A DNA stretch of 64,000 nt from an uncultured Actinomycetes bacterium (GCA_903852755.1 CAINRS010000162.1:22430-86429); one strand, 5' to 3'; shown: positions 7,394 to 16,705, counted from the first letter of the stretch. Notes: generated by a model from the letters alone, not told the origin. A program made the numbers and translations.

Positions 7394-9460
7394 TCACCGT
7401 CGGCCGAGGCACCGGAGGATGCCGTCGGCGAAGCGGGCCGCCGTCTCCTCGACGGTGTACTGCCCAGCGGAGTCGCGGCACCCTTCGAGCAGTCGGTCGT
7501 GCAGGTCCGATTCGGTCAGGACCCTGATGACCGCCTCGGCGTACTCGGGGTCTGCAGCCGGTCGGTCGACAACAAGGCCGTTGACGCCGTCGACCACGTA
7601 CTCGACCTCAGGCCCGTGGTTGGATGCCCGGGCGGTCACCACCGGGAGACCCAGGGCGAACGCGTCGAGGACCACGAGTCCGACTGCGGCGGGGCACAGG
7701 AGGCAGCGCGCGTGCCGAACCGTCTCGGCCAGTTCGGTGCCGGTGACGGCGCCGGTGAGGTGGAGCCACGGACGGGTGCTGGCGGCTCGCTCGAGCAGCT
7801 CACGATCCTCGCCGTCGCCCACCACCACCAGTTCGGCGTCCGGGATCCGCTCGCGCACGCGATCTGCGGTCAGGACGAGCTCGTTGAGGCCTTTGCCCTC
7901 GTAGAGCGAACCGATGAACGCCATCGTCGGGGGGTGACCTGCGCTCTGGACCGACCCTGCGAGCTGCTCCGATCTCCGTCGCAGTGCTGAGGTGTCAGTT
8001 GCATTCCGGAGGTCGGTGATCCGGGTCGCCGGGACGCCGGCTCCGGCGACGAGCCCAGCGGTGGCGCGCGTGTAGGCGAACCACCAATCGCAGCTCCGGA
8101 TGGATCTGCGCTTCCACCACTCCCCGAGTCGACTCCGGTTCACCTCGTCCCGGTTGACCCCGTGGCCCCACAGGCCGAGCGCAGGACCGCCGAGGTGTCG
8201 TCCGATCGCCAGGAGGTTGTTGACGACCAACTTCGACGCCTGCTCCACCACGACCAGATCGTGGTGCCTCGTCCTCCGGAGGACGGACTGCCAGACGAGC
8301 TGCCGTCCGCGGATGGACCACTGGCGCTGGCGGACCCGCTCCGCCCAGCTGATCCAGGCCGTGTCACGACGTGCCGCCTCCCCCACGGCGGGGTCACCGA
8401 TCAGCAGGTGGAGTTCCACGTCGTGTGCAGCGAGTTCGTCGCGCAGGAGTTCGTAGAGCGGTACCCGGTAGTGGGGCAGTGACTTGTACACGATGGAGAC
8501 GTGTGCCCGTGCAGGGTCCGGATCCCGTCGGGTGACCGGTGCTGCGAGGATCCGCAGGTACGGCCTGATGGCCGCCAACGGCCAGTTCCCGCCGTTGCGT
8601 CGCTGGAACCTCGCCCACTCCCGGAAGGGTCGACCGGTCGGTGCCTGGATGCGTCTGAGGCGTTCGCGACGAGTCAGGTTCCTGTCCCGCCACGTTCCCC
8701 GGTCGGGGTTCCGAGAGCATGAACCGACCCAGCGACGCGTCGTGAGGATGTCGATGCCGGACTCTGACGCTCGCAATCCGTAGTCGAAGTCGGCGATTGC
8801 GTGCCGGTACGCAGGGTCGAGGTTGCCGAGCACCGAGTAGGCGGAACGGGGGACGAGCACGAGGTTGCCGTTCATGGAGTCGGCCGCCCGGTGGTCACCT
8901 GGTTGCACCGGCGTGAACTCGCGGCCGCGCCAGGTGGCACTCCGGATGACCGCCGAGTAGCTGAGCTCGTCCGTGACGGGATCCCGGAGGGCGCCGACGG
9001 CGATGCACCGGGGGTTCGGTGCGCCGGTGGTCTCGATCAGGTCGGTCAGTGCCCACGATTCGAGCGACACATCGTCGTTCAACCAGAGGATGTGGTCAGG
9101 TCCGAGCGTCGCGGCGTGGTCGAGACCGATCCGCATGGCCCCGGCCCAGTAGAGCGAACCGTCCCCGGAGAACTGGACGACGTCGGGTACGAGGTCCCGC
9201 ACGGCTTCGGCGGTGCCGTCGGTCGATCCGTCGTCGACGTGCACGACCGTCAGATCGACGCCCTCCGCAGCGGACAGGAGCGACTCGAGGCACCGGATCG
9301 TTGTCCTGACCCGGTTGTGGGTCGCGACGACGGCCACGACCGATGGCCGGCCCGGCTCCGATTCCGGTGGCTGGTCGGTCTGGTCGTCGGGTCGCATCTC
9401 GGTTCGGGGGATCGGCCGGCGACGGACATCACCGGCGCTGTGAGCGTAGCCACGGCCCAT
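7394..9460 (-). CDS. Fused GT2-GT4 glycosyltransferase
   Basis: Two glycosyltransferases in one 688-aa chain. The N-terminal GT-A part (about 39-260) has VAVVATHNR, the UDP-ribose region VDDGSTDGT and the metal-binding LNDDV, as in family 2 rhamnosyl- or galactofuranosyl-type enzymes. After a linker, the GT-B part (about 318-688) begins VSIVYKSLPHYRVPLYE and has family 4 features: FIGSLYEGKGLNEL, VVVGDGEDREL, and the sugar-nucleotide segment ending LVVLDAFALGLPVV. There are no membrane spans, so it probably acts on lipid-linked sugar at the inner membrane face. The start is uncertain: an ATG at 9397 would remove 21 poorly conserved residues. Transcribed divergently from the next gene. Confidence 0.85.
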   Translation of the reverse strand: MGRGYAHSAGDVRRRPIPRTEMRPDDQTDQPPESEPGRPSVVAVVATHNRVRTTIRCLESLLSAAEGVDLTVVHVDDGSTDGTAEAVRDLVPDVVQFSGDGSLYWAGAMRIGLDHAATLGPDHILWLNDDVSLESWALTDLIETTGAPNPRCIAVGALRDPVTDELSYSAVIRSATWRGREFTPVQPGDHRAADSMNGNLVLVPRSAYSVLGNLDPAYRHAIADFDYGLRASESGIDILTTRRWVGSCSRNPDRGTWRDRNLTRRERLRRIQAPTGRPFREWARFQRRNGGNWPLAAIRPYLRILAAPVTRRDPDPARAHVSIVYKSLPHYRVPLYELLRDELAAHDVELHLLIGDPAVGEAARRDTAWISWAERVRQRQWSIRGRQLVWQSVLRRTRHHDLVVVEQASKLVVNNLLAIGRHLGGPALGLWGHGVNRDEVNRSRLGEWWKRRSIRSCDWWFAYTRATAGLVAGAGVPATRITDLRNATDTSALRRRSEQLAGSVQSAGHPPTMAFIGSLYEGKGLNELVLTADRVRERIPDAELVVVGDGEDRELLERAASTRPWLHLTGAVTGTELAETVRHARCLLCPAAVGLVVLDAFALGLPVVTARASNHGPEVEYVVDGVNGLVVDRPAADPEYAEAVIRVLTESDLHDRLLEGCRDSAGQYTVEETAARFADGILRCLGRR

Positions 9461-9489
9461 GAGGGGGCGGGCCCGGACCTTCTGTCATC

Positions 9490-10653
9490 ATGGACGCCGT
9501 GGCCGACGTGCCGAACGATGGTCCAGGGGCGCCGCCGCACGTGATCGCCGTCTGGCAGGGTGGAACGGCATCGGCACACCCGGGTGAGCACGCAGCGCTC
9601 CGCCAGGCCGTGGTCGACGGGCGGTTGGCAGGGGTCGACCTGGTGTACACCTCGCCGGTGTCGGCTGGCGGCTACGACGCCATTGACGGGGGACGGCTGC
9701 TCCGGGAGGTCGAGGAGCTCGTCAACGACCGGTCAGCGAGCGTGTTGTACCTCCAGCACTTCCACGGCAGGAATCTCCCGGATGTCCGGCCACTCGTCCA
9801 GCGACTCCGGATCCGGCGCGATCCGCTCGTCGTGGTCACGTCGTGTGGTGACCCGCTCGGCGCACCGGGCAACCCGGTGCCCGAGCCCCTCCGATGGGCG
9901 GCAGCGGTCTCGGATCTGGTGCTGGTGACCTCGATGGGTCGACTCGCCGCGAAGCTGCGCAGGTACGGGGCGCCTCGGGTCACCCTGGTCCCCCTCGCCA
10001 CCGATGCGCTGAGGTTGCCGGACGTCGTGCCGGGGGCGATCGAGGACGACGTGGTGTTCGTCGGGAGCCGTGTCGGACGCAATCCCTTCCGTCGGCACCG
10101 CTGGGTCGCCCGACGGCGCCACCAGATGGTCGAGGCCCTCCAGCGGAGGTTCGGATCGCGGTTCGCCCTCTACGGTCTCGGCTGGGAGGGCGCGGCGGCG
10201 TGGCGCGGCCCGGTGCCCTACGACCAGCAGCTCGAGGTGATGGCGAGGGGTGCTGTGGTGGTCGGGGGCTACCCGGGATCGTTGGAGCCCTTCTACATGT
10301 CGGACCGGCCCTTCACGGCGTTGCGGTCGGGCAGACCCCTCGTGGACCACCGGGTCGACGGGGTCGGGTCGATCCTCGAGGACGGGCGTGACTGGGTCCT
10401 GACCGGGGACACCGAGTCGATGGTCTCGGCGGTGGAGGCACTGTTGTCCGACCCCGGCCGGTCTGGTCGGTTGGCGACCGATGGTGCACAGGCGGTCCGG
10501 GACCGTCACCTGGTCGGTCACCGGGTGGATCTGCGGCTGCGGATGATCGCCGAGATCCTGCGTGCACGTGCCGAGCGTCGAGCTCCGCGGTGTCCGGAGT
10601 TGTCGTACCTCCGACCGGCAGCCGCACCAGCGGGGCTCTCACTCGGATGGTGA
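9490..10653 (+). CDS. CgeB-like glycosyltransferase
   Basis: A 387-aa GT-B protein of the type annotated as glycosyl transferase family 1_2 / CgeB. The N-terminal half has short Rossmann-like strands (VIAVWQGGTAS, VLYLQHFHG). The C-terminal half starts near VVFVGSRVG and has the signature SLEPFYMSDRPFTALRSG with LVDHRV, where a nucleotide-sugar donor is expected to bind. The last residues overlap the flippase start by 7 nt (ATGGTGA), indicating coupling. A GTG at 9499, 7 nt after a CATCAT box, is an alternative leaderless start. Donor and acceptor are unknown. Confidence 0.75.
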   Translation: MDAVADVPNDGPGAPPHVIAVWQGGTASAHPGEHAALRQAVVDGRLAGVDLVYTSPVSAGGYDAIDGGRLLREVEELVNDRSASVLYLQHFHGRNLPDVRPLVQRLRIRRDPLVVVTSCGDPLGAPGNPVPEPLRWAAAVSDLVLVTSMGRLAAKLRRYGAPRVTLVPLATDALRLPDVVPGAIEDDVVFVGSRVGRNPFRRHRWVARRRHQMVEALQRRFGSRFALYGLGWEGAAAWRGPVPYDQQLEVMARGAVVVGGYPGSLEPFYMSDRPFTALRSGRPLVDHRVDGVGSILEDGRDWVLTGDTESMVSAVEALLSDPGRSGRLATDGAQAVRDRHLVGHRVDLRLRMIAEILRARAERRAPRCPELSYLRPAAAPAGLSLGW

Positions 10654-12143
10654 CGGAGGAGGGACTCACCCGCCGTACCGTCCGTGGCGCTGCGTGGACA
10701 TGGGGCGGTGCGCTCGTGGTCGCAGTCCTCCAGGTCGCCTACATGGCAGCGATCTCCCGCCTGCTGCCACCGTCGGACTTCGGTCTGATGGCAGCAGCGG
10801 TCGTCGGCGTGCGTTTCGTGACCTACCTCTCCCGCTTCGGGTTGGCGCCGGCGCTGATCCAGCGACCGGCGATCGATCGACGAGTCGTCTCGACCGCGTG
10901 GTGGACGGCACTCGCCGTGGCGTGCGTGGCCGGTGGACTCACCCTCCTCGTCGCGCCTGCGGTGGCGGCGATCGTGCGGACTCCGCAGGCCGCCCCCGTG
11001 CTCCGCTGGATGTCGGTCGCCGTCGTGGCCGGTGCCCTCGGCCTCATCCCGGACGCGTTGATCCGTCGTGAGTTCAGGTTCCGTGCCGCTGCGATCATCC
11101 AGGTGGTGTCCTACGTCGTGGGTCTCGCCGGGGTCGGACTGTTCGGTGCGTGGCAGGGGTGGGGAGTGTGGAGCCTGGTGGCCGCCTACACCGGGCAGGC
11201 CGTCGTCCTGCTCGTCCTGTCGAGCGTGGTGGCCGGTCGGTGGCCACGACTCGAGTTCGACCGCTCGGCGTCAGCATCGATGCTCAGGTTCGGCGGCACG
11301 GTCAGCCTCACCGGGTTCATCGACTTCCTCAGTGCCAACGTCGACACGCTCGCCGTGGGTCGGTACGCCGGCCCGAGTGCGCTCGGCCAGTACTACCGGG
11401 CCTCACTCCTGGTCGCCCTGCCGACCGAGCAGGCCTCGACCTCGATCGTGAGGGTCCTCCTGCCCGGACTGAGCAGGGTGCAGTTCGACAGGGACCGGTT
11501 CGCCCGTGCGGTCGTCAGTGCAGTCGGGGTGCAGGCGCTCGTCGTCACCGTGCCGGCGGCAGTCCTCGCCGCGTCGGCGGAACTCGTCGTTCCCCTCCTC
11601 CTCGGCCCCGGTTGGGGGCTCGCTGCGAGCGTCCTCCCCATCCTGGCGCTCGGCGTCGTCTCCGCCCTCCTGACCGTCGTCCTGGCCGTCGCCGCCGAGT
11701 CGAAGGGTGCCGTGGTGCTGCGGCTCGCCGTCCAGTCGACAGCGCTCGCTACGACCGTGGTCCTCATCGGGGTCGTCGTGGCGACCGGTCCGAGCGTCCT
11801 CCGGCTCGCTGGAGCCTGGGGAGTGGGGGAGCTCGTCCGACTCACCCTCTACGTGGTGGTCGTCGCTGCAGCAATCGACGTCGATCGACTGGTCATCGCT
11901 TCGCGGTACGCCATCGCGGTGCTGCTGGCGTCCTGCGCTGCCGGCCCCGTGTGGTTGGCGGTCCACCAGCTCGGAACCGGCTGGCCAGGCGTCATCCTCG
12001 CCGGTCTGGTCGGTCTCGGCCTCGTGGGAGTCGTGTGGATGTCGCCACTGGTCGGTCCGTTGCGTTCCGATGTGGGCGATATCGTCCGTCGCGTCAGGAC
12101 CGGAGCAGCAGGACCGGGCAGTGGACCGGTCGAGATGATGTGA
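10647..12143 (+). CDS. Polysaccharide flippase (MOP/Wzx-type)
   Basis: A 498-aa integral membrane protein with about 12-14 hydrophobic segments, of the polysaccharide transporter branch of the MOP superfamily. Typical marks are the N-terminal RRTVRGAAWTWGGALV, LLPPSDFGLMAAA, ALIQRP, and the central RFGGTVSLTGFIDFLSANVD with LAVGRYAGPSALGQYYRA. It would move undecaprenyl-linked repeat units across the membrane. The ATG at 10647 overlaps the end of the preceding glycosyltransferase; GTG at 10650 is equally possible. A longer frame upstream lies entirely within that gene and is rejected. Confidence 0.88.
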   Translation: MVTEEGLTRRTVRGAAWTWGGALVVAVLQVAYMAAISRLLPPSDFGLMAAAVVGVRFVTYLSRFGLAPALIQRPAIDRRVVSTAWWTALAVACVAGGLTLLVAPAVAAIVRTPQAAPVLRWMSVAVVAGALGLIPDALIRREFRFRAAAIIQVVSYVVGLAGVGLFGAWQGWGVWSLVAAYTGQAVVLLVLSSVVAGRWPRLEFDRSASASMLRFGGTVSLTGFIDFLSANVDTLAVGRYAGPSALGQYYRASLLVALPTEQASTSIVRVLLPGLSRVQFDRDRFARAVVSAVGVQALVVTVPAAVLAASAELVVPLLLGPGWGLAASVLPILALGVVSALLTVVLAVAAESKGAVVLRLAVQSTALATTVVLIGVVVATGPSVLRLAGAWGVGELVRLTLYVVVVAAAIDVDRLVIASRYAIAVLLASCAAGPVWLAVHQLGTGWPGVILAGLVGLGLVGVVWMSPLVGPLRSDVGDIVRRVRTGAAGPGSGPVEMM

Positions 12144-12179
12144 GACCACCTGCAGCCAGGGCCCCGAGGGCGGCCTGCA

Positions 12180-13505
12180 TCATCGGGCGGTCAGCAGTGC
12201 CTCCCGGCCACCCCGGTCCAGGGGGTCCACTTCGGTACGTTCGGCCGTGGTTCGACGGGACCCCGGTTCCGGTGTCGGCCTGGCGCACATCACCATCACC
12301 ATGAGCGTGATGAGGCCGTGCTGGCCGATCGGCGTCTCACCGACACTGTTCGCGGTGAATGCCGCGACCAGGCCCATCGGAACCCATTCACCGTCACGCC
12401 AGGAGCGGACGGCCCACCGGAAGGCGGCAAGGAGGAAGCCGACGACCAGGAGTCCGCCGATCAGCCCACCCTCGGCCAACGAGTGGAGCACCTGGTTGTG
12501 GGCCGTGTTGGCCCAACCGAGGTCGCGTGCGGACGCAGCGGCCAGGTAGGAGCCGATGCCGTTGCCGACGACCGGGCTCTCGCCGAGCATCGACGTGGCG
12601 ATCGCCCAGGCCTCGTTCCGACCGGTCAGCGAGAAGATCGATGTCGATCCACTCGTGACGAGGACACCCACGGTTGCTCCGATGATGGCGAGGAGGGCGG
12701 GAATGCGCTCCCGGACGTTCTCCCTGACGACGACCACCGCGAGCACCGCCAGGGCGCAGAGCCATCCGGTGCGCGAACCGCTCCACACCAGCACCACGAT
12801 GTCGAGGACGAGCCAGGGCAGTCGCCGTCGCCACGGCGGACGGGCCAGTTCGACCAGCAGTGCGAGCGCTGCGAGCGGCCCCAGGACGTTCGGGTGCGTC
12901 GTGAGACCGGCGAGCTGGGGGATGCCGAAGAACCGGGTCGACTCGAGGAACCGCTCGAGGAACGCGAGTGATGGTGCGACCACGGCGAGGGCCGCCGATC
13001 CGACCACCATGATGCGGAGCAGCACACCGGCGAGACGGTAGATCTGGTCCCGCGGCGTCGCCCAGCAGGTCGTTGCTGCGAGGACCAGTCCGGGCAGCAG
13101 CAGTTGTCTCGGGTCGAACACGCCGACGGCGAGCGTGATCAGCGGCAGGTACAGGAGGTACGCGAGGAGGATGACCACCGGAGCCGGAGGTGCCGGTCGG
13201 CGACCGACCAGCGCTGCTGCTGCGGCCACCGCAGCGAGGCCGGTCAGCCCCGCCGTGATACCCCGGAGCACGGAGAGCGCAGCCTCGGCCTCGTAGAGGT
13301 CCCGCCCGACGTTCGCCCGGAACACGTCGGGTGCAGCGGCGATCGCCAGGGTCGGCGTGAAGAGGACCGCCGCCAGCGTGGCGGTTGCGAGCCACGGCCC
13401 GCCCTTCACCGCATCGTTGAGTGCGAACATGCCCCCGAGCGCCCCCCAGACGGTCAGGCACGCCAACCCTGACGCCAACACGATGATCGAGGTTGATGAG
13501 GTCAC
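12180..13505 (-). CDS. O-antigen ligase/polymerase family protein (Wzy_C)
   Basis: A membrane protein of about 441 aa with some 11-12 hydrophobic segments. The Wzy_C/WaaL signature is seen in the central and C-terminal part: LTTHPNVLG, WSGSRTGWL, a periplasmic loop with LTGRNEAWAI and GNGIGSYL, then TAHNQVLHSLAEGGLIGGLL. The His in the AHNxxL segment is typical. It either polymerises repeat units or ligates glycan to an acceptor; the family cannot be split further by eye. A GTG at 13505 before TSSTSIIVLASG is preferred because upstream residues are Arg/Pro-rich; a start at 13604 is possible. Confidence 0.82.
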   Translation of the reverse strand: MTSSTSIIVLASGLACLTVWGALGGMFALNDAVKGGPWLATATLAAVLFTPTLAIAAAPDVFRANVGRDLYEAEAALSVLRGITAGLTGLAAVAAAAALVGRRPAPPAPVVILLAYLLYLPLITLAVGVFDPRQLLLPGLVLAATTCWATPRDQIYRLAGVLLRIMVVGSAALAVVAPSLAFLERFLESTRFFGIPQLAGLTTHPNVLGPLAALALLVELARPPWRRRLPWLVLDIVVLVWSGSRTGWLCALAVLAVVVVRENVRERIPALLAIIGATVGVLVTSGSTSIFSLTGRNEAWAIATSMLGESPVVGNGIGSYLAAASARDLGWANTAHNQVLHSLAEGGLIGGLLVVGFLLAAFRWAVRSWRDGEWVPMGLVAAFTANSVGETPIGQHGLITLMVMVMCARPTPEPGSRRTTAERTEVDPLDRGGREALLTAR

Positions 13506-13612
13506 GTTCGTTCCACGTCCACGGAATCCGTCCGCTGCCTGGGTGGCACCCGGGTAGCCGATCAGTGGTGCCGGCCGGGAGCTTACCGTCCTGCCGAGCT
13601 GCAACTGCTCGG

Positions 13613-13618
13613 TATGAT
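13613..13618 (+). promoter_or_regulatory. Possible -10 element
   Basis: TATGAT lies 38 nt before the GTG of the family 4 glycosyltransferase gene. No convincing -35 box is seen 17-18 nt upstream, so this rests on the -10 alone. Confidence 0.3.
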
Positions 13619-13656
13619 CCCCCGGTGCTGCTGAGGGTCGGCAGGTTGCTGGCGCC

Positions 13657-14808
13657 GTGAGGGTTGCGGTCTGTGGTCCGGTCGACCTGACGCTCCTGTC
13701 GCCCCGTCTGCGCGGCGCTCGGCCAGCATCTCCGGGGTACGCAGTTCCGCTGATCAGCCGGTTCGTCGACCACCTGCTCGATCGTGGTCACGAGGTCGAC
13801 GTGGTCACCTTGAGCAAGGACCGCCGGGACGTCGGCCGGTTCGAGGGTGACCGCCTGCGCCTCGTCGTCGAACCGATGCGTGCTCGACGCGGATGGATCG
13901 ACGGATTCAGGGAAGAGCGCAACAGCGTGACCGCCGCGGTGAGGGCGAGCTCGGCGGAGGTGGTGCACGCCCACTGGACGTACGAGTTCGCCCTGGGCGC
14001 CCTCCGCGCCGGTCGACCGACGGTGGTGAGCCTCCACGACTGGGCACCGACCGTGCTCCGGCACCGGCCCGATCACTACCGGTTGTTCCGGATGCTGATG
14101 CAGTTCAGGACGATCCGGAAGCGGGCGTGCTTCACTGCGAACTCGCCCTATCTCGCCGCCCTGGCATCACGGTGGACGAGGCAGCCCGTCGAGGTCGTCG
14201 CGAACGGCTTCGTGTTCCCTCCCGGGCTGCCCGACCGTCCCGACGTGCCCGGTCCGCCGGTCGTCCTGTCGATCGCCAACGGATTCGGACGCCGGAAGAA
14301 CGTTGACCGGCTGATCGAGGCGTTGCCCGTGCTCCGGAACTCGGTACCGGATGCGGTGCTCCGACTCGTCGGTCAGGACTTCGAACCGGACGGCGCCGCT
14401 CATCGGTGGGCCGCTCGACGGGGCCTCCTCGATGCTGTGGAGTTCGTGGGCCCGGTTCCAGCCCAGGCGGTGGTGGGCATGTTGGCCGAGGCCTCGGTCC
14501 TCGTGCATCCGGCACTGGAGGAGAGTTTCGGCCTGGTTCTGCTCGAAGCGGTCGGAGCTGGCACTCCGGTCGTCGCGGGTCGGGACTCGGGTGCCGTGCC
14601 CTGGGTCCTCGGCAACGGTCGTGCGGGCCGGCTCGTCGATGTTCGATCCCCCGACTCGATCGCAACGGCGGTCGCGGACCTGCTCCACGATCCTGTCGCA
14701 GCGTCGCGTCTGGCTCGTCAGGCGTTCACCGACTGCTCGGAGCGATTCTCGATGGACCGCATGGTGGAGGGGTTCGAGCGGGAGTACCGGGCGGCCTGTG
14801 GACGATGA
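13657..14808 (+). CDS. Glycosyltransferase family 4
   Basis: A 383-aa GT-B retaining glycosyltransferase. The N-terminal domain has SPGYAVPLISRFVDHLLDRGHEV and VVHAHW; the C-terminal domain begins near VVLSIANGFGRRKNVDRLIEA, with LRLVGQD and the donor-binding EESFGLVLLEAVGAG, which contains the E-x7-E motif of family 4. There is no membrane segment, so it acts on the cytoplasmic face. It is a single gene between the ligase (divergent) and the FkbM methyltransferase (convergent). Sugar specificity is not readable. Confidence 0.87.
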   Translation: MRVAVCGPVDLTLLSPRLRGARPASPGYAVPLISRFVDHLLDRGHEVDVVTLSKDRRDVGRFEGDRLRLVVEPMRARRGWIDGFREERNSVTAAVRASSAEVVHAHWTYEFALGALRAGRPTVVSLHDWAPTVLRHRPDHYRLFRMLMQFRTIRKRACFTANSPYLAALASRWTRQPVEVVANGFVFPPGLPDRPDVPGPPVVLSIANGFGRRKNVDRLIEALPVLRNSVPDAVLRLVGQDFEPDGAAHRWAARRGLLDAVEFVGPVPAQAVVGMLAEASVLVHPALEESFGLVLLEAVGAGTPVVAGRDSGAVPWVLGNGRAGRLVDVRSPDSIATAVADLLHDPVAASRLARQAFTDCSERFSMDRMVEGFEREYRAACGR

Positions 14809-14833
14809 CGACTCCGGGCGCGGCGATCCCCGG

Positions 14834-15556
14834 TCAGGTGGATCCCGGGTTCAGGTAGGTGCCGTCGAACTGCAGCAGTCGGCCAGTTGCGGCGTTGCGG
14901 AACCCCGGGGTCACATCGACCAGTTCGAATCCTGCCTGGAGCAGTCGGTTGTGCAGTTCGTCGAAGGTGGCAGCGCCCTCGTAGAGCTGGACCAGCGAGT
15001 GCTCGAGGTGGATGAGGCACAGACGGTTGAGCGTCGTGCCGTCCAGGACCGCCGACTCTGCACCCTGGACGTCCAGCTTCAGTGCGGTGCGCTGCTCCGT
15101 TCCGGTCCAGCGGTCGAGCAACTCGTCCACCGTGGTGACGTCGACGTCGACCGTGCCGACGGTGCGGGCCTCGTTCGCTGCCTCGAGGTGGCGGTCGAGC
15201 ACGGGGTGGAGCGAGGACGAGTCGGAGTTCCCTGCGACGTGCAGGGTGGCCCTGCCGGGTTTTCCCCCGACTGCGGTGCGGGCGACCTGCCAGTCAGCGT
15301 CTCCGGCACTCCTGGAACGGAGGATGTCGAACGAGTGGGGGAGGGGCTCACACGAGATGATCCGACCGGAGTAACCGAACTGCCGCAGCGCCCTTCCGTA
15401 GGATCCGGTCGCAGCGCCGATGTCGAGCACCGTGTCGATCCGGGCTGATTCGAGGATCCTCACGTGGTTCGCCGGGGCGTGCCGGGCCGGTGGCCACCGG
15501 TCGACGTCGACCCCGAGTCGGCGGACGAGCAGGCGTGCTCGGTGCAGGACGCTCAT
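14834..15556 (-). CDS. FkbM-family SAM-dependent methyltransferase
   Basis: About 240 aa with a class I methyltransferase fold: motif I VLDIGAATGSYG, the post-motif acidic strand RIISCEPLPHSF, then LKLDVQGAESAVLDG, the hallmark of FkbM proteins, and LIHLEHSLVQLYEG. FkbM enzymes O-methylate sugars or natural products; in this locus a glycan O-methyltransferase is likely. I chose the ATG at 15556, which follows GGACCGACGG, over longer Arg/Pro-rich frames that run into the divergent promoter. Confidence 0.82.
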   Translation of the reverse strand: MSVLHRARLLVRRLGVDVDRWPPARHAPANHVRILESARIDTVLDIGAATGSYGRALRQFGYSGRIISCEPLPHSFDILRSRSAGDADWQVARTAVGGKPGRATLHVAGNSDSSSLHPVLDRHLEAANEARTVGTVDVDVTTVDELLDRWTGTEQRTALKLDVQGAESAVLDGTTLNRLCLIHLEHSLVQLYEGAATFDELHNRLLQAGFELVDVTPGFRNAATGRLLQFDGTYLNPGST

Positions 15557-15657
15557 CCGTCGGTCCACCACCAGTCGATCCACGGGGTGAGCATTGTCGT
15601 TCGGCCTCCCACGGGCAAGGTCTCCGGAGCTCGCCCGCCCGGGCCCCGACAGCGTGC

Positions 15658-15663
15658 GATGAT
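15658..15663 (+). promoter_or_regulatory. -10 box of a possible leaderless promoter
   Basis: GATGAT followed by 6 nt and then the GTG at 15670. This spacing would place transcription start at the start codon. Confidence 0.3.
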
Positions 15664-15669
15664 CAGGGC

Positions 15670-16368
15670 GTGTCAGGTCGTGGGTTGGTGCATCGCCGAG
15701 TGGCCTCCATCGACGGGGAGTCGCTCGCCACCCGGGCACGGGAGCGACGCAACCGCCGACTCCAGGAGGAGTTCCCTGATCTGCCGTCGATGTCGGTGGT
15801 CGACCTCGGCGGAACGGTCGACTACTGGGTACGGAGCGGCATCGTCGCGGGGCACGTGGTCGTGGTGAACCTCGGCGGCGCAGCCGGGACCGGTTCGACG
15901 ACCCCGACCTGGATCGACGTGGTCGAGGGTGATGCCTGCGGGTTCCGAACCCGTTCGTCGTTCGATCTCGTGTTCAGCAACAGCGTCATCGAGCACGTCG
16001 GCGGGTTCGTCCGCCGGCGGGAGTTCGCAGCGACGGTCCACGAACTCGCGCCGAGGCACTGGGTCCAGACGCCGAACCGGTACTTCCCGATCGAGCCCCA
16101 CTGGGGGGTTCCGGGGATGCAGTTCCTCCCGCTCCGGGCGCGGCTGTGGATTGCGGCGCGATGGGCCTGGGGCCGGCGTTCCGTACCCCCGACCGGACCC
16201 GAACGGGACGCTGTGGGACTGGAGTGCGCCATGACCGAACTGGTCGGTCCCACCGAGATGCGGCTGTTGTTCCCGGGGAGTGAGCTCTGGCGTGAGCGGG
16301 TCTGCGGAGTGGCCAAGTCACTGGTCGCAGTGTCCGGAGGCGCACGCGGCCTCAGGCCAGTTTCATGA
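15670..16368 (+). CDS. Class I SAM-dependent methyltransferase-like protein
   Basis: A protein of about 232 aa. Motif I appears as VVDLGGTVDYW, and the post-I region is followed by DLVFSNSVIEHV, a common segment in methyltransferases associated with glycan clusters. The later segment VQTPNRYFPIEPHW resembles methyltransferases near glycosyltransferases. Motif I has Gly-Gly-Thr where Gly-x-Gly is usual, so activity is plausible but not certain. Its 3' end overlaps the convergent CsoR-like gene by 17 bp. Start choice: GTG at 15670; GTG at 15688 is an alternative. Confidence 0.7.
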   Translation: MSGRGLVHRRVASIDGESLATRARERRNRRLQEEFPDLPSMSVVDLGGTVDYWVRSGIVAGHVVVVNLGGAAGTGSTTPTWIDVVEGDACGFRTRSSFDLVFSNSVIEHVGGFVRRREFAATVHELAPRHWVQTPNRYFPIEPHWGVPGMQFLPLRARLWIAARWAWGRRSVPPTGPERDAVGLECAMTELVGPTEMRLLFPGSELWRERVCGVAKSLVAVSGGARGLRPVS

Positions 16369-16705
16369 ACATCCGCTGGACGTCGGCCACCTCGTAGCCG
16401 GCGGCGGCGGATTCCTCGGGGTGTTCGACACACCAGGTCAGTCCCGCCGCGACGAGCACGAAACCGACCTGCTCGAGCGCCCGGTTGGCGGCCGCGATCT
16501 GGGTCGTCACGTCCCGGCAGTCCCGACCGTCTGCGACCATCTGCTGCAGTCCGCGGACCTGCCCCTCGATCCGGCGGAGCCTGTTGAGGATGCCGTCGAC
16601 GACATCGGCCGGGAGCTCCATGGCCCCGATGGTCCGCGTGTCCGGGGAGACGTCACCGACCGAGGTGTCGGTGACGTCGATCGTGGGCCGGTCGGGCGGG
16701 GTCAC
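16352..16705 (-). CDS. CsoR/CstR-type transcriptional repressor (DUF156)
   Basis: A 117-aa all-helical repressor of the CsoR/RcnR/FrmR family. After a 29-residue extension comes the signature ILNRLRRIEGQVRGLQQMV. Cys63 and Cys92 are 29 residues apart, as are Cys36 and Cys65 of the mycobacterial copper sensor. The Cu-binding His expected four residues before the second Cys is Gly88 here. A two-Cys site without that His is the arrangement of persulfide-sensing CstR-like members, so a thiol-based signal is more likely than Cu(I); this is inference. The GTG start overlaps the stop of the microprotein gene by 4 nt (GTGA). A family-type operator lies upstream of that gene, suggesting autorepression. 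Confidence 0.85.
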   Translation of the reverse strand: MTPPDRPTIDVTDTSVGDVSPDTRTIGAMELPADVVDGILNRLRRIEGQVRGLQQMVADGRDCRDVTTQIAAANRALEQVGFVLVAAGLTWCVEHPEESAAAGYEVADVQRMFMKLA

